A stretch of 32,359 nt of DNA from Sulfurisoma sp. (GCA_030691075.1 JAUYFI010000053.1:1-32359); one strand, 5' to 3'. Numbered from the stretch's first letter, positions 8,098-19,871 are shown. The notes: a model not told the origin generated them from the sequence alone. Program-made: numbers and translations.

Positions 8098-9033
8098 ATG
8101 CCCTCCGAATTCGCCCTGATCGACCGCTACTTCAAGCGCCCGACCCGACACACCGTGCTCGGCGTCGGCGACGACGGCGCGCTGATCCGTCCCACCCCCG
8201 GCATGGAATTGGTGGTCTCCACCGACATGCTGGTCGCCGGCACCCACTTCCTGCCCGATGCCGACGCCGAAGACCTCGGCTGGAAGACGCTGGCGGTCAA
8301 TGTTTCGGACCTGGCGGCGATGGGCGCGCTGCCGCGCTGGGCGCTGCTGGCCGCCGCACTGCCGGCGGCGACCGAATCGTGGATCGAAAAATTCGCCCGG
8401 GGCTTCTTCGCCTGCGCCGATGCATTCGGCATCGACGTCATCGGCGGCGACACCACCAAGGGCCCGCGCAACTTCTGCGTCACCATTTTCGGCGAGGTGC
8501 CCGAGGGCAAGGCACTGCTGCGCTCGGGCGCCCGGCCCGGCGACGAGATCTGGGTGTCGGGCCGGCCCGGCCGCGCCGCTCTGGGACTGGCCCACCTGCA
8601 GGGGCGAACCGTGCTGGCCGAGCCGCAATTGTCCGACTGTCTCGCCGCGCTCAACCGCCCACAGCCGCGTATCGCGCTCGGCCTGGCGCTGCGCGGGGTG
8701 GCCTCCGCCGCCATCGACGTTTCCGACGGTCTGTTGGCCGACCTCGGCCATATCCTTGATGCCTCGGGCATGGCGGCGAAGCTGCGGATCGCCGTCTCGC
8801 CAACGCCGACTTTCGAGGAGCAATGCCTGCTATCCGGCGGCGACGATTACGAACTCGCCTTCACCGCACCCGCCGCCCGCCATGCAGAAATCGCCGCGCT
8901 CGCCGACACGCTCCAGCTAGCACTCACTCACATCGGCAGCGTTGCCACTGGAGAGCCCGGGGCCATCGACCTGCGCGACGCCGAGGGCCGGCCCATCGGA
9001 ATCGAACAACGCGGCTACGATCACTTTAGATAG
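8098..9033 (+). CDS. thiL: Thiamine-monophosphate kinase
   Basis: Phosphorylates thiamine monophosphate to the active cofactor thiamine diphosphate with ATP. Its 311 residues begin MPSEFALIDRYF. AIR-synthase-like motifs are visible: GVGDDGALI (22-30), STDMLVAGTHF (41-51), GWKTLAVNVSDLAAMGA, GGDTTKGP, DVSDGLLADLGHI and GGDDYEL (248-253). A GTG two codons earlier (8092) is possible, but the ATG at 8098 gives the standard N-terminus. Between residues 230 and 245 the usual longer loop is replaced by IAVSPTPTFEE, encoded by a copy of the dispersed motif. The gene heads thiL-pgpA-pncC. Confidence 0.95.
   Translation: MPSEFALIDRYFKRPTRHTVLGVGDDGALIRPTPGMELVVSTDMLVAGTHFLPDADAEDLGWKTLAVNVSDLAAMGALPRWALLAAALPAATESWIEKFARGFFACADAFGIDVIGGDTTKGPRNFCVTIFGEVPEGKALLRSGARPGDEIWVSGRPGRAALGLAHLQGRTVLAEPQLSDCLAALNRPQPRIALGLALRGVASAAIDVSDGLLADLGHILDASGMAAKLRIAVSPTPTFEEQCLLSGGDDYELAFTAPAARHAEIAALADTLQLALTHIGSVATGEPGAIDLRDAEGRPIGIEQRGYDHFR
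8799..8812 (+). repeat. Dispersed motif copy 2 (GCCAACGCCGACTT) inside thiL
   Basis: Exact core followed by one more T. It encodes part of SPTPTF in a loop that appears shorter than usual for ThiL. No clear flanking inverted repeat. Confidence 0.6.
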
Positions 9034-9042
9034 CCCTGCCCC

Positions 9043-9579
9043 ATGGCCAAACTGCCCCCGCCTCCGCTGAAATTCCTCTTTGCCCACCCGGCCCACTTCA
9101 TCGCCTGCGGCTTGGGCAGCGGGCTGTCGCCGTTCGCACCGGGGACCGCCGGCACCGCCTTCGCCTGGCTGACCTTTCCGCTGCTGCAGCTCGCCTACCC
9201 CAACGACGCCAACCTCGCGCTGTTCCTGCTGCTCATGTTCGGCTTCGGCGTCTGGTGCGCCCACATCACCGGCAAGCACCTCGGCATAGTCGATCACGGC
9301 GCCATCGTCTGGGACGAGATCGTGCCATTCTGGGCGGTGCTGATGTTCGTGCCGTCGGCGATGGTCACCTCACCCCATGGCGCCTTCCTCTCGCTCTCGG
9401 GCCTGGCCTGGCAGACGGCGGCTTTCTTCCTTTTCCGCTTCTACGACATTGTCAAACCGCCGCCGGCCGACTGGTTCGACAGCCAGGTCAAGAACGGCTT
9501 CGGCGTGATGATGGATGACGTGATCGCCGCCGCCTATACCGTGCTGACGCTGGCCGTGGCGAAATCGCTGTTTTTCTGA
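9043..9579 (+). CDS. pgpA: Phosphatidylglycerophosphatase A
   Basis: Membrane phosphatase that dephosphorylates phosphatidylglycerol phosphate in phosphatidylglycerol and cardiolipin synthesis. Its 178 residues contain the typical opening AHFIACGLGSGLSPFAPGTAGT, the segment GIVDHGAIVWDEIVPFW with the conserved acidic pair, and a C-terminal DDVIAAAYTVL, with several hydrophobic helices. It starts 9 bp after thiL, and its stop shares one base with the ATG of pncC. The thiL-pgpA-pncC order is normal for betaproteobacteria. Confidence 0.95.
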   Translation: MAKLPPPPLKFLFAHPAHFIACGLGSGLSPFAPGTAGTAFAWLTFPLLQLAYPNDANLALFLLLMFGFGVWCAHITGKHLGIVDHGAIVWDEIVPFWAVLMFVPSAMVTSPHGAFLSLSGLAWQTAAFFLFRFYDIVKPPPADWFDSQVKNGFGVMMDDVIAAAYTVLTLAVAKSLFF

Positions 9580-10097
9580 TGGACACAGAGCTCGTCGCCC
9601 TGTCCGAAGCCGTTGGCGCGGCGTGTCGCCAGTCCCACGGGGATTCCCTTCGGTCACGCCGACTTTTTGTGGCGACGGCCGAATCCTGCACCGGCGGCTG
9701 GGCAGCCCAGGTGATCACCCACACGGCAGGCAGTTCGGGATGGTTCGAGCGCGGCTTCGTCACCTATACCAACGAAGCCAAGATCGAGATGCTCGGCGTG
9801 CGGGCGGAAACGCTGGAGAAACACGGTGCGGTGAGCCTCGAAACGGCTGCCGAGATGGCCGCCGGCGCGCTGAAAAACTCCAACGCATTGATTTCATTGG
9901 CTATCACCGGAATTGCCGGCCCGACGGGTGGCTCACCGGGTAAGCCAGTGGGCGCCGTATGCTTCGCCTGGTGCTTGCGCGGGCAGTCGCCGGAAGCCGA
10001 ACGTTGCCAGTACGAGGGCGACCGCGAGGCCATCCGGCGGCAATCGGTCATTCACGCGCTAACGGGCTTGATCGACCGCGCAAGAAACATGCCATAA
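9579..10097 (+). CDS. pncC: Nicotinamide-nucleotide amidohydrolase, CinA C-terminal type
   Basis: Deamidates nicotinamide mononucleotide to nicotinic acid mononucleotide in NAD recycling. Single-domain protein of 172 residues with VATAESCTGGWAAQVIT (active-site serine region), GAVSLETAAEMA, and the AITGIAGPTGGSPGKPVG loop. The N-terminus is unusual: between the helix LVALSEAVGAAC and VATAESC sits RQSHGDSLRSRRLF, where the family normally has a short turn. That stretch is encoded by a DNA segment with the dispersed motif's 3' half and flanking 7-bp inverted repeats (9625-9676). The core is intact, so activity is expected. Confidence 0.92.
   Translation: MDTELVALSEAVGAACRQSHGDSLRSRRLFVATAESCTGGWAAQVITHTAGSSGWFERGFVTYTNEAKIEMLGVRAETLEKHGAVSLETAAEMAAGALKNSNALISLAITGIAGPTGGSPGKPVGAVCFAWCLRGQSPEAERCQYEGDREAIRRQSVIHALTGLIDRARNMP
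9625..9676 (+). repeat. Long variant of the dispersed motif inside pncC
   Basis: GTCGCCA (9625-9631) and TGGCGAC (9670-9676) form a perfect 7-bp inverted repeat. Between them lies ACGCCGACTTTTT (from 9656), the right half of the dispersed motif. The left half GCCA (9628-9631) is separated from it by 24 bases, 9632-9655. It looks like a full-length form, of which the 14-base copies would be shortened versions. Confidence 0.55.
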
Positions 10098-10124
10098 TTG
10101 TCACAACATTTGGAGAGAACGCAC

Positions 10125-11147
10125 ATGGACGACAACAAAACCAAAGCCCTGCAGGCCGCCCTGGCCCAGATCGAAAAGCAGTTCGGCAAGGGCTCCATCA
10201 TGAAAATGGGCGAAGGCCTCGCCATCGACGACATCCAGACCGTTTCCACCGGCTCCCTGGGACTCGATATCGCCCTGGGCATCGGCGGCCTGCCGCGCGG
10301 CCGGGTGGTCGAGGTGTATGGGCCGGAGTCTTCCGGCAAAACCACGCTGTGCCTGCACATCGTGGCCGAGATTCAGAAAGCCGGCGGCGTCGCCGCCTAC
10401 ATCGACGCCGAGAACGCGCTGGATCCCGGGTATGCGGCGAAACTCGGCGTGAACGTGCCCGACCTGCTGATTTCGCAACCCGACACCGGCGAACAGGGGC
10501 TGGAAATCACCGACATGCTGGTACGCTCGGGCGGTGTCGATCTGATCGTCATCGACTCGGTCGCCGCGCTGACGCCGAAAGCCGAAATCGAGGGCGAGAT
10601 GGGCGACCAGTTGCCCGGTTTGCAGGCGCGGCTGATGTCGCAGGCATTGCGCAAGCTCACCTCCAACATCAAGCGCACCAACACGCTGGTGATTTTCATC
10701 AACCAGATCCGCATGAAGATCGGCGTGATGTTCGGCAATCCCGAAACCACCACCGGCGGCAACGCGCTGAAGTTCTACGCCTCGGTGCGCATGGACATCC
10801 GCCGCACCGGCGCGATCAAGAACGGCGACGAGGTGGTCGGCAACGAGACCAAGGTGAAAGTCGTCAAGAACAAGGTGGCGCCGCCCTTCCGCGAGGCCCG
10901 CTTCGACATCCTCTACGGCGAGGGCATTTCGCGCGAGGGCGAAGTCGTCGAGCTCGGCGTCGAGCACAAGATCGTCGAAAAATCCGGCGCCTGGTATTCC
11001 TACAAGGGCGAGAAGATCGGCCAGGGCAAGGACAAGACGCGCGAGTTCCTGCGCGAGCATCCCGAGATGGCGGTCGAGATCGAGAACCGCGTGCGCGAGG
11101 CCGTCGGCGTCACCGGCATCGCCGCGCCCGCCGCCAGGGCCGAGTGA
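10125..11147 (+). CDS. recA: Recombinase RecA
   Basis: Strand-exchange ATPase and LexA coprotease. 340 residues from the ATG at 10125, preceded by Shine-Dalgarno GGAGAG. A TTG 27 bases upstream is in frame, but it overlaps the spacer after pncC and gives an atypical start. Visible motifs are Walker A GPESSGKT (66-73), DAENALDP, Walker [13 protein letters not shown], loop 1 [18 protein letters not shown] and loop 2 [20 protein letters not shown] see no CTGT-N8-ACAG type LexA operator in the 27-bp gap to pncC, so the promoter and any SOS control must lie inside or upstream of pncC, or follow a different consensus. Confidence 0.99.
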   Translation: MDDNKTKALQAALAQIEKQFGKGSIMKMGEGLAIDDIQTVSTGSLGLDIALGIGGLPRGRVVEVYGPESSGKTTLCLHIVAEIQKAGGVAAYIDAENALDPGYAAKLGVNVPDLLISQPDTGEQGLEITDMLVRSGGVDLIVIDSVAALTPKAEIEGEMGDQLPGLQARLMSQALRKLTSNIKRTNTLVIFINQIRMKIGVMFGNPETTTGGNALKFYASVRMDIRRTGAIKNGDEVVGNETKVKVVKNKVAPPFREARFDILYGEGISREGEVVELGVEHKIVEKSGAWYSYKGEKIGQGKDKTREFLREHPEMAVEIENRVREAVGVTGIAAPAARAE

Positions 11148-11567
11148 ATGAGCTGAGAAGCCGGGCCATCAAACTGCTGGCGCGCCGCGAACATACGCGC
11201 GCCGAGCTGGCCAAAAAGCTCGCCCTCCACGGCACACAGGAAGAAATCGAAAGCGTGCTTGCCGACCTTGAACGCAGCGGACTGCTCTCCGACGCCCGCG
11301 CCGCCTCCGCCTACGTGCGCGGCCATGCCGCGCGCTTCGGCGCCGCCCGGCTGCGCCAGACTTTACGCACCAAGGGCGTGGCGGTGGAGCTGATCGAGGA
11401 GCAGGTGGTCGGGCTACCCAACGAGATCGACCGCGCCCGCGAGATCTGGACGAAGAAATTCGGCACGGCGCCCGTCGATGCCCGCGAGTGGGCGAAGCAG
11501 GCGCGCTTCCTCCAATCGCGCGGCTTCGCCTCGGACGTGATCCGCCGGCTGCTCAGGGAACCCGTGG

Positions 11568-11575
<8 letters not shown>
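11144..11575 (+). CDS. recX: Regulatory protein RecX
   Basis: Binds RecA filaments and limits their growth. The GTG at 11144 overlaps the recA stop by 4 nt (GTGA) and gives 143 residues starting [18 protein letters not shown]. The ATG just after the recA stop is out of frame and closes at once. The RecX helical repeats are recognisable: [30 protein letters not shown], and the C-terminal [16 protein letters not shown]. The stop lies 8 nt inside lptB, so recA-recX-lptB form a continuous coupled string. Confidence 0.95.
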
Positions 11576-12293
<718 letters not shown>

Positions 12294-12297
12294 CGAA

Positions 12298-13746
12298 GTG
12301 AAACAAACACTCCAACTCAGGCTTTCGCAACACCTCGCGCTGACACCGCAGTTGCAGCAGTCCATCCGGTTATTGCAGCTGTCGACGCTGGAACTCAACC
12401 GGGAAATCGAGCAGGCTCTGCAGGAAAACCCGCTGCTGGAACGCGAGGGTGATGATTTTGGTTCCTACGCGCCGGGTGCCGATGCCTTGGCCGCGCCTCA
12501 GCCAGCCGCCCCGGCCGAGAATTCGGCCGAAACCACCGTCGAACGTGGCGATGTCGATGAAAACTGGGGGCAGGAGTGGGGAGGGTCTCACTCTTCGCGA
12601 GAGCACAACGACGACGGTGATGACATTGATGCCGGCGATATCCAGGCGGCGGCGACCAGCCTGCGCGACCACCTGATCGCCCAGATCGGCTTGACGCAAC
12701 TCAGCCCCCGCGAGCGAGCGCTGGTCGCCTTTCTCGTCGAGGCGCTCGACGACGACGGTTACCTCTGGCAAAGCCTCGAGGAACTCGCCGGGGTGCTGCC
12801 GGACGATGCGGAGATCGACACCGAAGAACTGCTCGAGGAACTGGCCATCGCCCTGCGTCACTTGCAGAACCTCGACCCGCCGGGCATCGGCGCGAGAAGT
12901 CCGGCCGAATGCCTCGAACTGCAACTCGCCGCCGTGCCGCCAACGCCGACTTCCGAACTCGCTCGAGCCATCGTACACGGCCACCTCGACCAGTTCGCGG
13001 CGCGCGATTTCGCGAAAATAAAGAAGGCGCTGGGCTGCGACGACGACCAGTTGCGCGAAGCCCAGACGCTGATCCGCTCGCTCAACCCGCGCCCCGGCGC
13101 GCGCTACGCCCCGCTCGACACCCGCTACATCATCCCCGACGTGGTGGTGAAGAAGCTGCGCGGCAACTGGGTGGCGAGCCTGAACTCCGACGCCATGCCG
13201 CGGCTGCGGATCAATCGCCTCTATGCCAACATCCTGCAAGCCCAGCGTGGCGGCAGCGGCTCGAAGAACCTCGCCGGCCAGTTGCAGGAAGCCAAGTGGC
13301 TGATCAAGAACGTGCAGCAGCGCTTCGACACCATCGGCCGCGTGTCGCAGGCCATCGTCGACCGCCAGCGCGCCTTCTTCGACCACGGCGAGGTGGCGAT
13401 GCGACCGCTGACGCTGCGCGAAATCGCGGACACCGTCGGCCTGCACGAATCCACCATTTCACGCGTGACGACGCAGAAATACCTGGCCAGTCCGCGCGGC
13501 GTCTACGAACTGAAATACTTTTTTGGCAGCCACGTCGCCACCGACACGGGCGGGGCTGCCTCATCCACCGCGATCCGGGCGCTAATCAAGCAGCTGGTCG
13601 CCTCCGAGGACGGCCACAAGCCGCTCTCGGACGCGAAGATCGCGGATATCCTCGGCGAGCAGGGCATCGTCGTGGCGCGGCGCACCGTCGCCAAGTACCG
13701 CGAATCCCTTAATATCCCGCCGGTCAACCTGAGAAAGGTGCTTTAA
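12298..13746 (+). CDS. rpoN: RNA polymerase sigma-54 factor
   Basis: Directs polymerase to -24/-12 promoters that need an AAA activator. 482 residues from the GTG at 12298 (VKQTLQLRLSQHLALTPQLQQSI), which is the usual region I opening; upstream in-frame codons lie in lptB. An acidic, low-complexity region II follows (about 60-125). The core-binding domain begins around 130. The helix-turn-helix region includes LREIADTVGLHESTISRVT, and the RpoN box reads ARRTVAKYRE near the C-terminus. A loop in the core-binding domain (AAVPPTPTSE) carries a copy of the dispersed motif. It is the fourth gene of the compact recA string. Confidence 0.97.
   Translation: MKQTLQLRLSQHLALTPQLQQSIRLLQLSTLELNREIEQALQENPLLEREGDDFGSYAPGADALAAPQPAAPAENSAETTVERGDVDENWGQEWGGSHSSREHNDDGDDIDAGDIQAAATSLRDHLIAQIGLTQLSPRERALVAFLVEALDDDGYLWQSLEELAGVLPDDAEIDTEELLEELAIALRHLQNLDPPGIGARSPAECLELQLAAVPPTPTSELARAIVHGHLDQFAARDFAKIKKALGCDDDQLREAQTLIRSLNPRPGARYAPLDTRYIIPDVVVKKLRGNWVASLNSDAMPRLRINRLYANILQAQRGGSGSKNLAGQLQEAKWLIKNVQQRFDTIGRVSQAIVDRQRAFFDHGEVAMRPLTLREIADTVGLHESTISRVTTQKYLASPRGVYELKYFFGSHVATDTGGAASSTAIRALIKQLVASEDGHKPLSDAKIADILGEQGIVVARRTVAKYRESLNIPPVNLRKVL
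12939..12952 (+). repeat. Dispersed motif copy 3 (GCCAACGCCGACTT) inside rpoN
   Basis: Exact core. It encodes PPTPTS in a variable linker of sigma-54, before LARAIVHGHLDQF. Confidence 0.55.
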
Positions 13747-13755
13747 GGAGCCATC

Positions 13756-14064
13756 ATGAACATCAACATCACTGGACATCACATCGAAGTCACTCCCGCC
13801 ATCCACGATTACGTCGTGAACAAGCTCGACCGCGTGATCCGCCACTTCGACCACGTCACCAGCGTCCATGTGATCCTCTCGGTCGCCAAGCTCAAGCAGA
13901 AGGCCGAGGTCACCCTGCACGTCAAGGGCAAGGATATCACCGCCGTCGCCGAGGAGGCCGATCTCTATGCCGCCATCGACGCCATGGAAGACAAGCTCGA
14001 CCGGCAGGTGATGAAGCACAAGGAAAAGGTCAGCGACCACAGCTACGACAAGCGCGCCCAGTAG
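13756..14064 (+). CDS. hpf: Ribosome hibernation-promoting factor, short form
   Basis: Binds the 30S decoding region of idle ribosomes and favours dimer formation. Its 102 residues match the short HPF/YfiA class: MNINITGHHIEVTPAIHDYV, basic helix KLDRVIRHFDHV, and LYAAIDAMEDKLDRQVMKHKEK. It lacks the extra C-terminal dimerisation domain of long HPF. Shine-Dalgarno AAGGAG lies 5 bp before the ATG, and rpoN ends 9 bp upstream. This rpoN-hpf order is conserved in proteobacteria. Confidence 0.96.
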   Translation: MNINITGHHIEVTPAIHDYVVNKLDRVIRHFDHVTSVHVILSVAKLKQKAEVTLHVKGKDITAVAEEADLYAAIDAMEDKLDRQVMKHKEKVSDHSYDKRAQ

Positions 14065-14078
14065 TACATTTTCATATT

Positions 14079-14106
14079 TTGCCGCTGGCACGGGTGGGGG
14101 TATACT
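14079..14106 (+). promoter_or_regulatory. Candidate sigma-70 promoter upstream of ptsN
   Basis: TTGCCG (14079-14084), a 16-bp spacer, then TATACT (14101-14106). Initiation near 14113 would leave a leader of about 37 bases. It would let ptsN-hprK be transcribed separately from rpoN-hpf. Confidence 0.45.
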
Positions 14107-14149
14107 GCGCCCCTTCCCCGCCGCGCCTTGTTTGCGGCCCATCCATTCC

Positions 14150-14605
14150 ATGAACCAGATCATCAAACTCCTGCCGCCCGCCAATGTCGTGGCGGGCCTC
14201 GACGCCAGCAGCAAGAAACGCGTCTTCGAACAGGCAGGCATCCTCTTCGAGAACAACCACGGCATCGCCCGCGCCAGCGTCTATGACGCCCTGTTCGCGC
14301 GCGAGAAGCTCGGCTCCACCGGCCTGGGCCAGGGCATCGCCATTCCCCACGGCCGCATCAAGGGCCTCAAGGAAGCGCGCGGCGCCTTCCTGCGCCTGGC
14401 CGCACCGGTGCAGTTCGATGCCGCCGACGGCAAGCCGGTCGACATGATCTTCGTGCTGCTGGTGCCCGAGGCGGCCACCGAGCACCACCTGCAACTGCTC
14501 TCCGAGCTCGCCCAGATGTTCTCGGAGCGCGCCTTCCGCGAACAGCTCGTCGCCGCTCCCGACGCCACGACCACCCACGCGCTGTTCGCCAACTGGCAAG
14601 GCTAG
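14150..14605 (+). CDS. ptsN: PTS IIA-like nitrogen regulatory protein PtsN (EIIA-Ntr)
   Basis: Regulatory phosphoacceptor of the nitrogen-related phosphotransferase system. 151 residues from the ATG at 14150 (MNQIIKLLPPANVV); a TTG six codons upstream is in frame but unsupported. The phosphorylated histidine is His67 in GIAIPHGRI. Other family segments are GLGQGIAIPHG and VDMIFVLLVPEAATEHHLQLLSELA. hprK begins at the next base after the stop, so the two are coupled. With HprK next door this branch probably links phosphorylation state to carbon and nitrogen status. HPr and EI genes are not in the window. Confidence 0.95.
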   Translation: MNQIIKLLPPANVVAGLDASSKKRVFEQAGILFENNHGIARASVYDALFAREKLGSTGLGQGIAIPHGRIKGLKEARGAFLRLAAPVQFDAADGKPVDMIFVLLVPEAATEHHLQLLSELAQMFSERAFREQLVAAPDATTTHALFANWQG

Positions 14606-15550
14606 ATGCCGCGGCTGATCGTCTCGCAGCTCTTTGAGCGCAATCGGGAACGGCTGAAGCTCACCTGGGTTTGCGGCAAGCTCGACCGCGTTCTCTCGAT
14701 CACCCAGGAGGACGTCTCGCCGGCCGACCTGGTCGGCCACCTCAATCTGATCCACCCCGATCGCCTGCAGGTGCTTGGCGCACCCGAGATCGCCTGGGCC
14801 AACCAGCACACCTCGGTCAAGTTGCAAAAACACATCCACGAGATCATCGCGGCACAACCACCGGCGCTGATCGTCGCCGACGATTGCGCGGTGCCGGAAG
14901 CCGTGCGCGCCGAATGCGAAGCCAGTGGTACCGCGCTGTTCACCACGCCGCAACAGGCCGCCCTGGTCATCGATTCGCTGCGGCTCTATGTTTCGCGCCA
15001 GCTGGCGGAAACTATCACCCTGCATGGGGTATTCGTCGACGTGCTCGGCGTCGGCGTGCTGATCACCGGCGAGTCCGGCGCGGGAAAAAGCGAACTTGGC
15101 CTCGAACTGATTTCGCGTGGTCACGGTCTCGTCGCCGACGACGTCGTCGAGGTTTCGCGCGTCGCGCCCAATACCCTCGAAGGTCGCTGCCCCGATCTGC
15201 TCAAGGACTTCCTCGAGGTGCGCGGACTGGGCCTGCTCAACATCCGCACCGTCTTCGGCGAAACCGCCTGCCGCCGCAAGATGAAGCTCAAGCTCATCGT
15301 GCACCTGATGCGCCCGCAGGTCGGCGCGCCCGAGGCCATCCGCCTTGCGCTCGACGCCCAGAGCGAGACCATCCTCGGCGTGCCGATCCGCAAGGTGGTG
15401 CTGCCGGTCGCCGCCGGCCGCAACCTCGCCGTGCTGCTCGAGGCTGCGGTGCGCTCGACCATCCTCAGCCTGCGCGGTATCGACAGCACCCAGGACTTCC
15501 TCGACCGCCAGCAGCGCGCACTCGACAGCGATCAGGACAGCGACTACTGA
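14606..15550 (+). CDS. hprK: HPr kinase/phosphorylase
   Basis: Phosphorylates and dephosphorylates HPr on a serine. 314 residues with an N-terminal regulatory domain, the P-loop GESGAGKS (155-162), the segment [12 protein letters not shown], and the family signature [16 protein letters not shown] followed by LKLIVHL. The start codon directly abuts the ptsN stop. In many betaproteobacteria rapZ follows; here it is absent and a 100-bp non-coding gap leads to a PsiF-family gene, so the conserved block ends here. Confidence 0.96.
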   Translation: MPRLIVSQLFERNRERLKLTWVCGKLDRVLSITQEDVSPADLVGHLNLIHPDRLQVLGAPEIAWANQHTSVKLQKHIHEIIAAQPPALIVADDCAVPEAVRAECEASGTALFTTPQQAALVIDSLRLYVSRQLAETITLHGVFVDVLGVGVLITGESGAGKSELGLELISRGHGLVADDVVEVSRVAPNTLEGRCPDLLKDFLEVRGLGLLNIRTVFGETACRRKMKLKLIVHLMRPQVGAPEAIRLALDAQSETILGVPIRKVVLPVAAGRNLAVLLEAAVRSTILSLRGIDSTQDFLDRQQRALDSDQDSDY

Positions 15551-15654
15551 GGGAGCTTGCTGGCGACCGCTTTCGCGGGTGCAGTCAACCCGGTCGACTA
15601 AGGCCGCGTTGATAGATCACGGCAATCGCCGCAATTCCAATCAGGAGAAGCCAA

Positions 15655-16047
15655 ATGCAAAAACTGATCGTCACCGCCCTCGTCACCCTTTTCGCCGCCG
15701 GCGCTTACGCCCAGGCCCCGGCCAAGGTCGAAGCCAAACCCGCCGCCGCCGCCGCGCCCGCCAAGGCCGAAGCTGCCAAACCCGCCACCGCTCCCGCTGC
15801 CAAGCCGGCCGAAGCCCCCAAAGCCGCCGCGGGCGACTGTGAAGCCAAAGCCGTGAGCAAGGCCGGCAAGCCGCTGGCCGGTGCCGCCAAGGCCGCTTCC
15901 ATCAAGAAGTGCGAGAAGGCAGGCAAGGCCGAAGGCAAGACGGCCAAGGCCGGGCAGCAGGAAAAGATGAAAGTCTGCAACGCCGAAGCCAAGGGCAAGA
16001 AAGGCGACGAGCGCAAGAAGTTCATGAAAGAGTGCCTCGGCAAGTAA
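15655..16047 (+). CDS. PsiF-repeat family exported protein
   Basis: 130 residues. A signal peptide (MQKLIVTALVTLFAAGAYAQ, cleavage near residue 20) is followed by a low-complexity Ala/Lys/Pro linker of about 40 residues. Next come a degenerate and then a good copy of the PsiF repeat, the latter reading KMKVCNAEAKGKKGDERKKFMKECL with its paired cysteines. The family is named for the E. coli phosphate-starvation-inducible PsiF; molecular function is unknown. Shine-Dalgarno AGGAG precedes the ATG. A strong hairpin terminator follows 24 bp after the stop. Confidence 0.8.
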   Translation: MQKLIVTALVTLFAAGAYAQAPAKVEAKPAAAAAPAKAEAAKPATAPAAKPAEAPKAAAGDCEAKAVSKAGKPLAGAAKAASIKKCEKAGKAEGKTAKAGQQEKMKVCNAEAKGKKGDERKKFMKECLGK

Positions 16048-16070
16048 TAACGCCCGGCGCTGCCGGGAAC

Positions 16071-16109
16071 AAAATAATGCCGGCCGATTGTGGGCCGGCA
16101 TTATTTTTT
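16071..16109 (+). terminator. Rho-independent terminator after the PsiF-family gene
   Basis: Perfect 15-bp stem, 16071-16085 paired with 16093-16107, loop GATTGTG, then a T run to 16109. The left arm begins AAAATAAT, so the structure could also stop transcription from the opposite strand. It stands 34 bp before the next start codon. Confidence 0.9.
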
Positions 16110-16143
16110 GTCAGAATGTCTCATTCGCTCAGGGGAGTTCGCG

Positions 16144-16785
16144 ATGCGCCGAATCGAAGCGCTGCTGCTGTTGCTGCTGGTCGCCACCAGCGCCCAAGCC
16201 TTCCGCTTTTCCGAGGAGGATGCCAAGGCCAGGGCCGAAGCCGATGCAGGCAAGGTCGCCGCCATCGAGATCTCGCCGGCCTGCCGCAAGCGCCTCGGCG
16301 GCGAGCGCGTGCTGCTGCTGATCGCCGAGCGCGGCAACAGCGGCATCAACGCCGAGCAGAGCCGCTACAGCCTGCACTTCAATGGCATCGAGAAGCGGCT
16401 GCGCGGCCATGGCATGCGCACCTACAGCCAGGCCGAGATCAAGAAGCAGATCGCCCAGGCCGAGATCGACGCCCATTTCCGCAACGATCCGGATGCCGCG
16501 CTGGCGGCGGCGAAAAAACTCGGTGCCACGCTGATCCTGCGCGGCATGATCGGCTCGCAGCACGGCATCAATCCCGTGCTGAAGATCAACGAGGTCGCCG
16601 TTAACATGGGTTTCGCGTTGCAGGCCGGCGGCAAGTCGCTCGCCGACGTCAACGCCAGGGCCGACTCCTATTCGGGCACCGATACCGTCGGCATGGCGCT
16701 GAAACTCATCGACGAACAAGCCGACGATGTCGTCAATCGTCTCGTCTCCGGCTACTGCGAAGGCCGCGGCGAGAAGAAGAAATAA
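16144..16785 (+). CDS. Exported protein of unknown function, first gene of the kinase cluster
   Basis: 213 residues from the ATG at 16144, which has Shine-Dalgarno AGGGGAG. In-frame codons upstream lie in the terminator and are rejected. A signal peptide (MRRIEALLLLLLVATSAQA) is followed by a soluble domain with ERVLLLIAERGNSGI, IEKRLRGHGMRTYSQAEIK, LGATLILRGMIGSQ and VNMGFALQAGGKSLADVNA. The alternation of strand, helix and GA-L-L-G elements recalls the CsgG/FlgT-like fold of envelope proteins, and the kinase two genes downstream has a similar layout in its periplasmic part. This is a fold-level inference. No lipobox is seen, so it is probably periplasmic. Gap to the next gene 22 bp. Confidence 0.65.
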   Translation: MRRIEALLLLLLVATSAQAFRFSEEDAKARAEADAGKVAAIEISPACRKRLGGERVLLLIAERGNSGINAEQSRYSLHFNGIEKRLRGHGMRTYSQAEIKKQIAQAEIDAHFRNDPDAALAAAKKLGATLILRGMIGSQHGINPVLKINEVAVNMGFALQAGGKSLADVNARADSYSGTDTVGMALKLIDEQADDVVNRLVSGYCEGRGEKKK

Positions 16786-16807
16786 GTCCATCCATCAAGG
16801 GGAAACC

Positions 16808-17598
16808 ATGACCAAACTCCATCTCATTGCCTCCGTCGCGCTCGCCTTCGCCCTGCCGGCCCTGGCCCAGCCAACCTTCGACAGCCCGTCGCCGACCGCC
16901 GGCGGCAGCACCTCCGAGAAGGCCAACGCCATGGCCGACAAGGGCATGTACAAGGACGTGCAATACGCCAACGCGGCGAAGAAGGGGCCGACCCTCGTCG
17001 TCATTCCCGGCGACATCAAGAGCAACAACGCCACCTTCACGCAGAAGTTCGGCCCCAACAACATCGCCGACTTCGCCGAACTGGAACTGGGCAAGGCCAA
17101 TTTCGGCATCCTCGAACGCGCCGACCTCGGTTCGCTGATGAAGGAGTTCCAGCTCGCCTACTCGCTCGGCGATCCCGACGAGGCGCGCAAGTTCCTCAAG
17201 AAGGGCAAGCTCAAGACAACGAAATGGGTGGTCAAGTTCGACGTGCTCAAGGCCGAGAGCGTCGCCCAGGCGCAGTCGGGCTTCGACGGTCGGCCGATCG
17301 GTTCGCTGCTCGGCATCTTCGGCGGCGGCCGCGGCGGCGCGGCGGCGGAAACCGTCGTCGGCTCGGTGCACTCGGGCGAGGCGACGGGCGTCTGGATCAT
17401 CGGCATGCGCTACAAGATTCTCGATGCCAACACCACCGAGCAAATGGCGACCGGCTACACGGAAGAGAAGATGGAACTCGGCGCCAAGAGCTCGTCCTTC
17501 ATGGGCGTGTCCTCGGGCGAGCAGGGCGGCCTGACGCTCGACGGCATGGTGCAGCGGCTGGTACAAAAGCTCGTTTGGGAAATCGATTCCAAACACAA

Positions 17599-17602
<4 letters not shown>
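16808..17602 (+). CDS. CsgG-like exported protein
   Basis: 264 residues with a cleavable signal peptide (cleavage after ALPALA, about residue 20). The mature part has TLVVIPGDIKSNN, NIADFAELELGKANFGILERADLGSL, KTTKWVVKFDVLKAE, an unusual glycine run GIFGGGRGG, and TGVWIIGMRYKILDANTTEQMATGYTEEKME. The pattern of a first strand, a central helix with ERADL, and a final strand describing the gene product's variants resembles CsgG/HfaB-type curli or holdfast assembly proteins. It lacks the lipobox cysteine of true CsgG, so a periplasmic, non-pore role is more likely. Shine-Dalgarno AAGGGGAAA. The stop overlaps the kinase start by 4 nt. Confidence 0.65.

Positions 17603-19871
<2,269 letters not shown>

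Noticed and set aside
10098..10124. Upstream TTG start for recA, and an SOS box
   Set aside because: The ATG at 10125 has a good Shine-Dalgarno and the standard RecA N-terminus. No CTGT-N8-ACAG type palindrome was found in the gap.
14086..14100. TGGCAC before ptsN as a sigma-54 -24 box
   Set aside because: No GC or TTGC element stands at the -12 position; the place reads GGGG.
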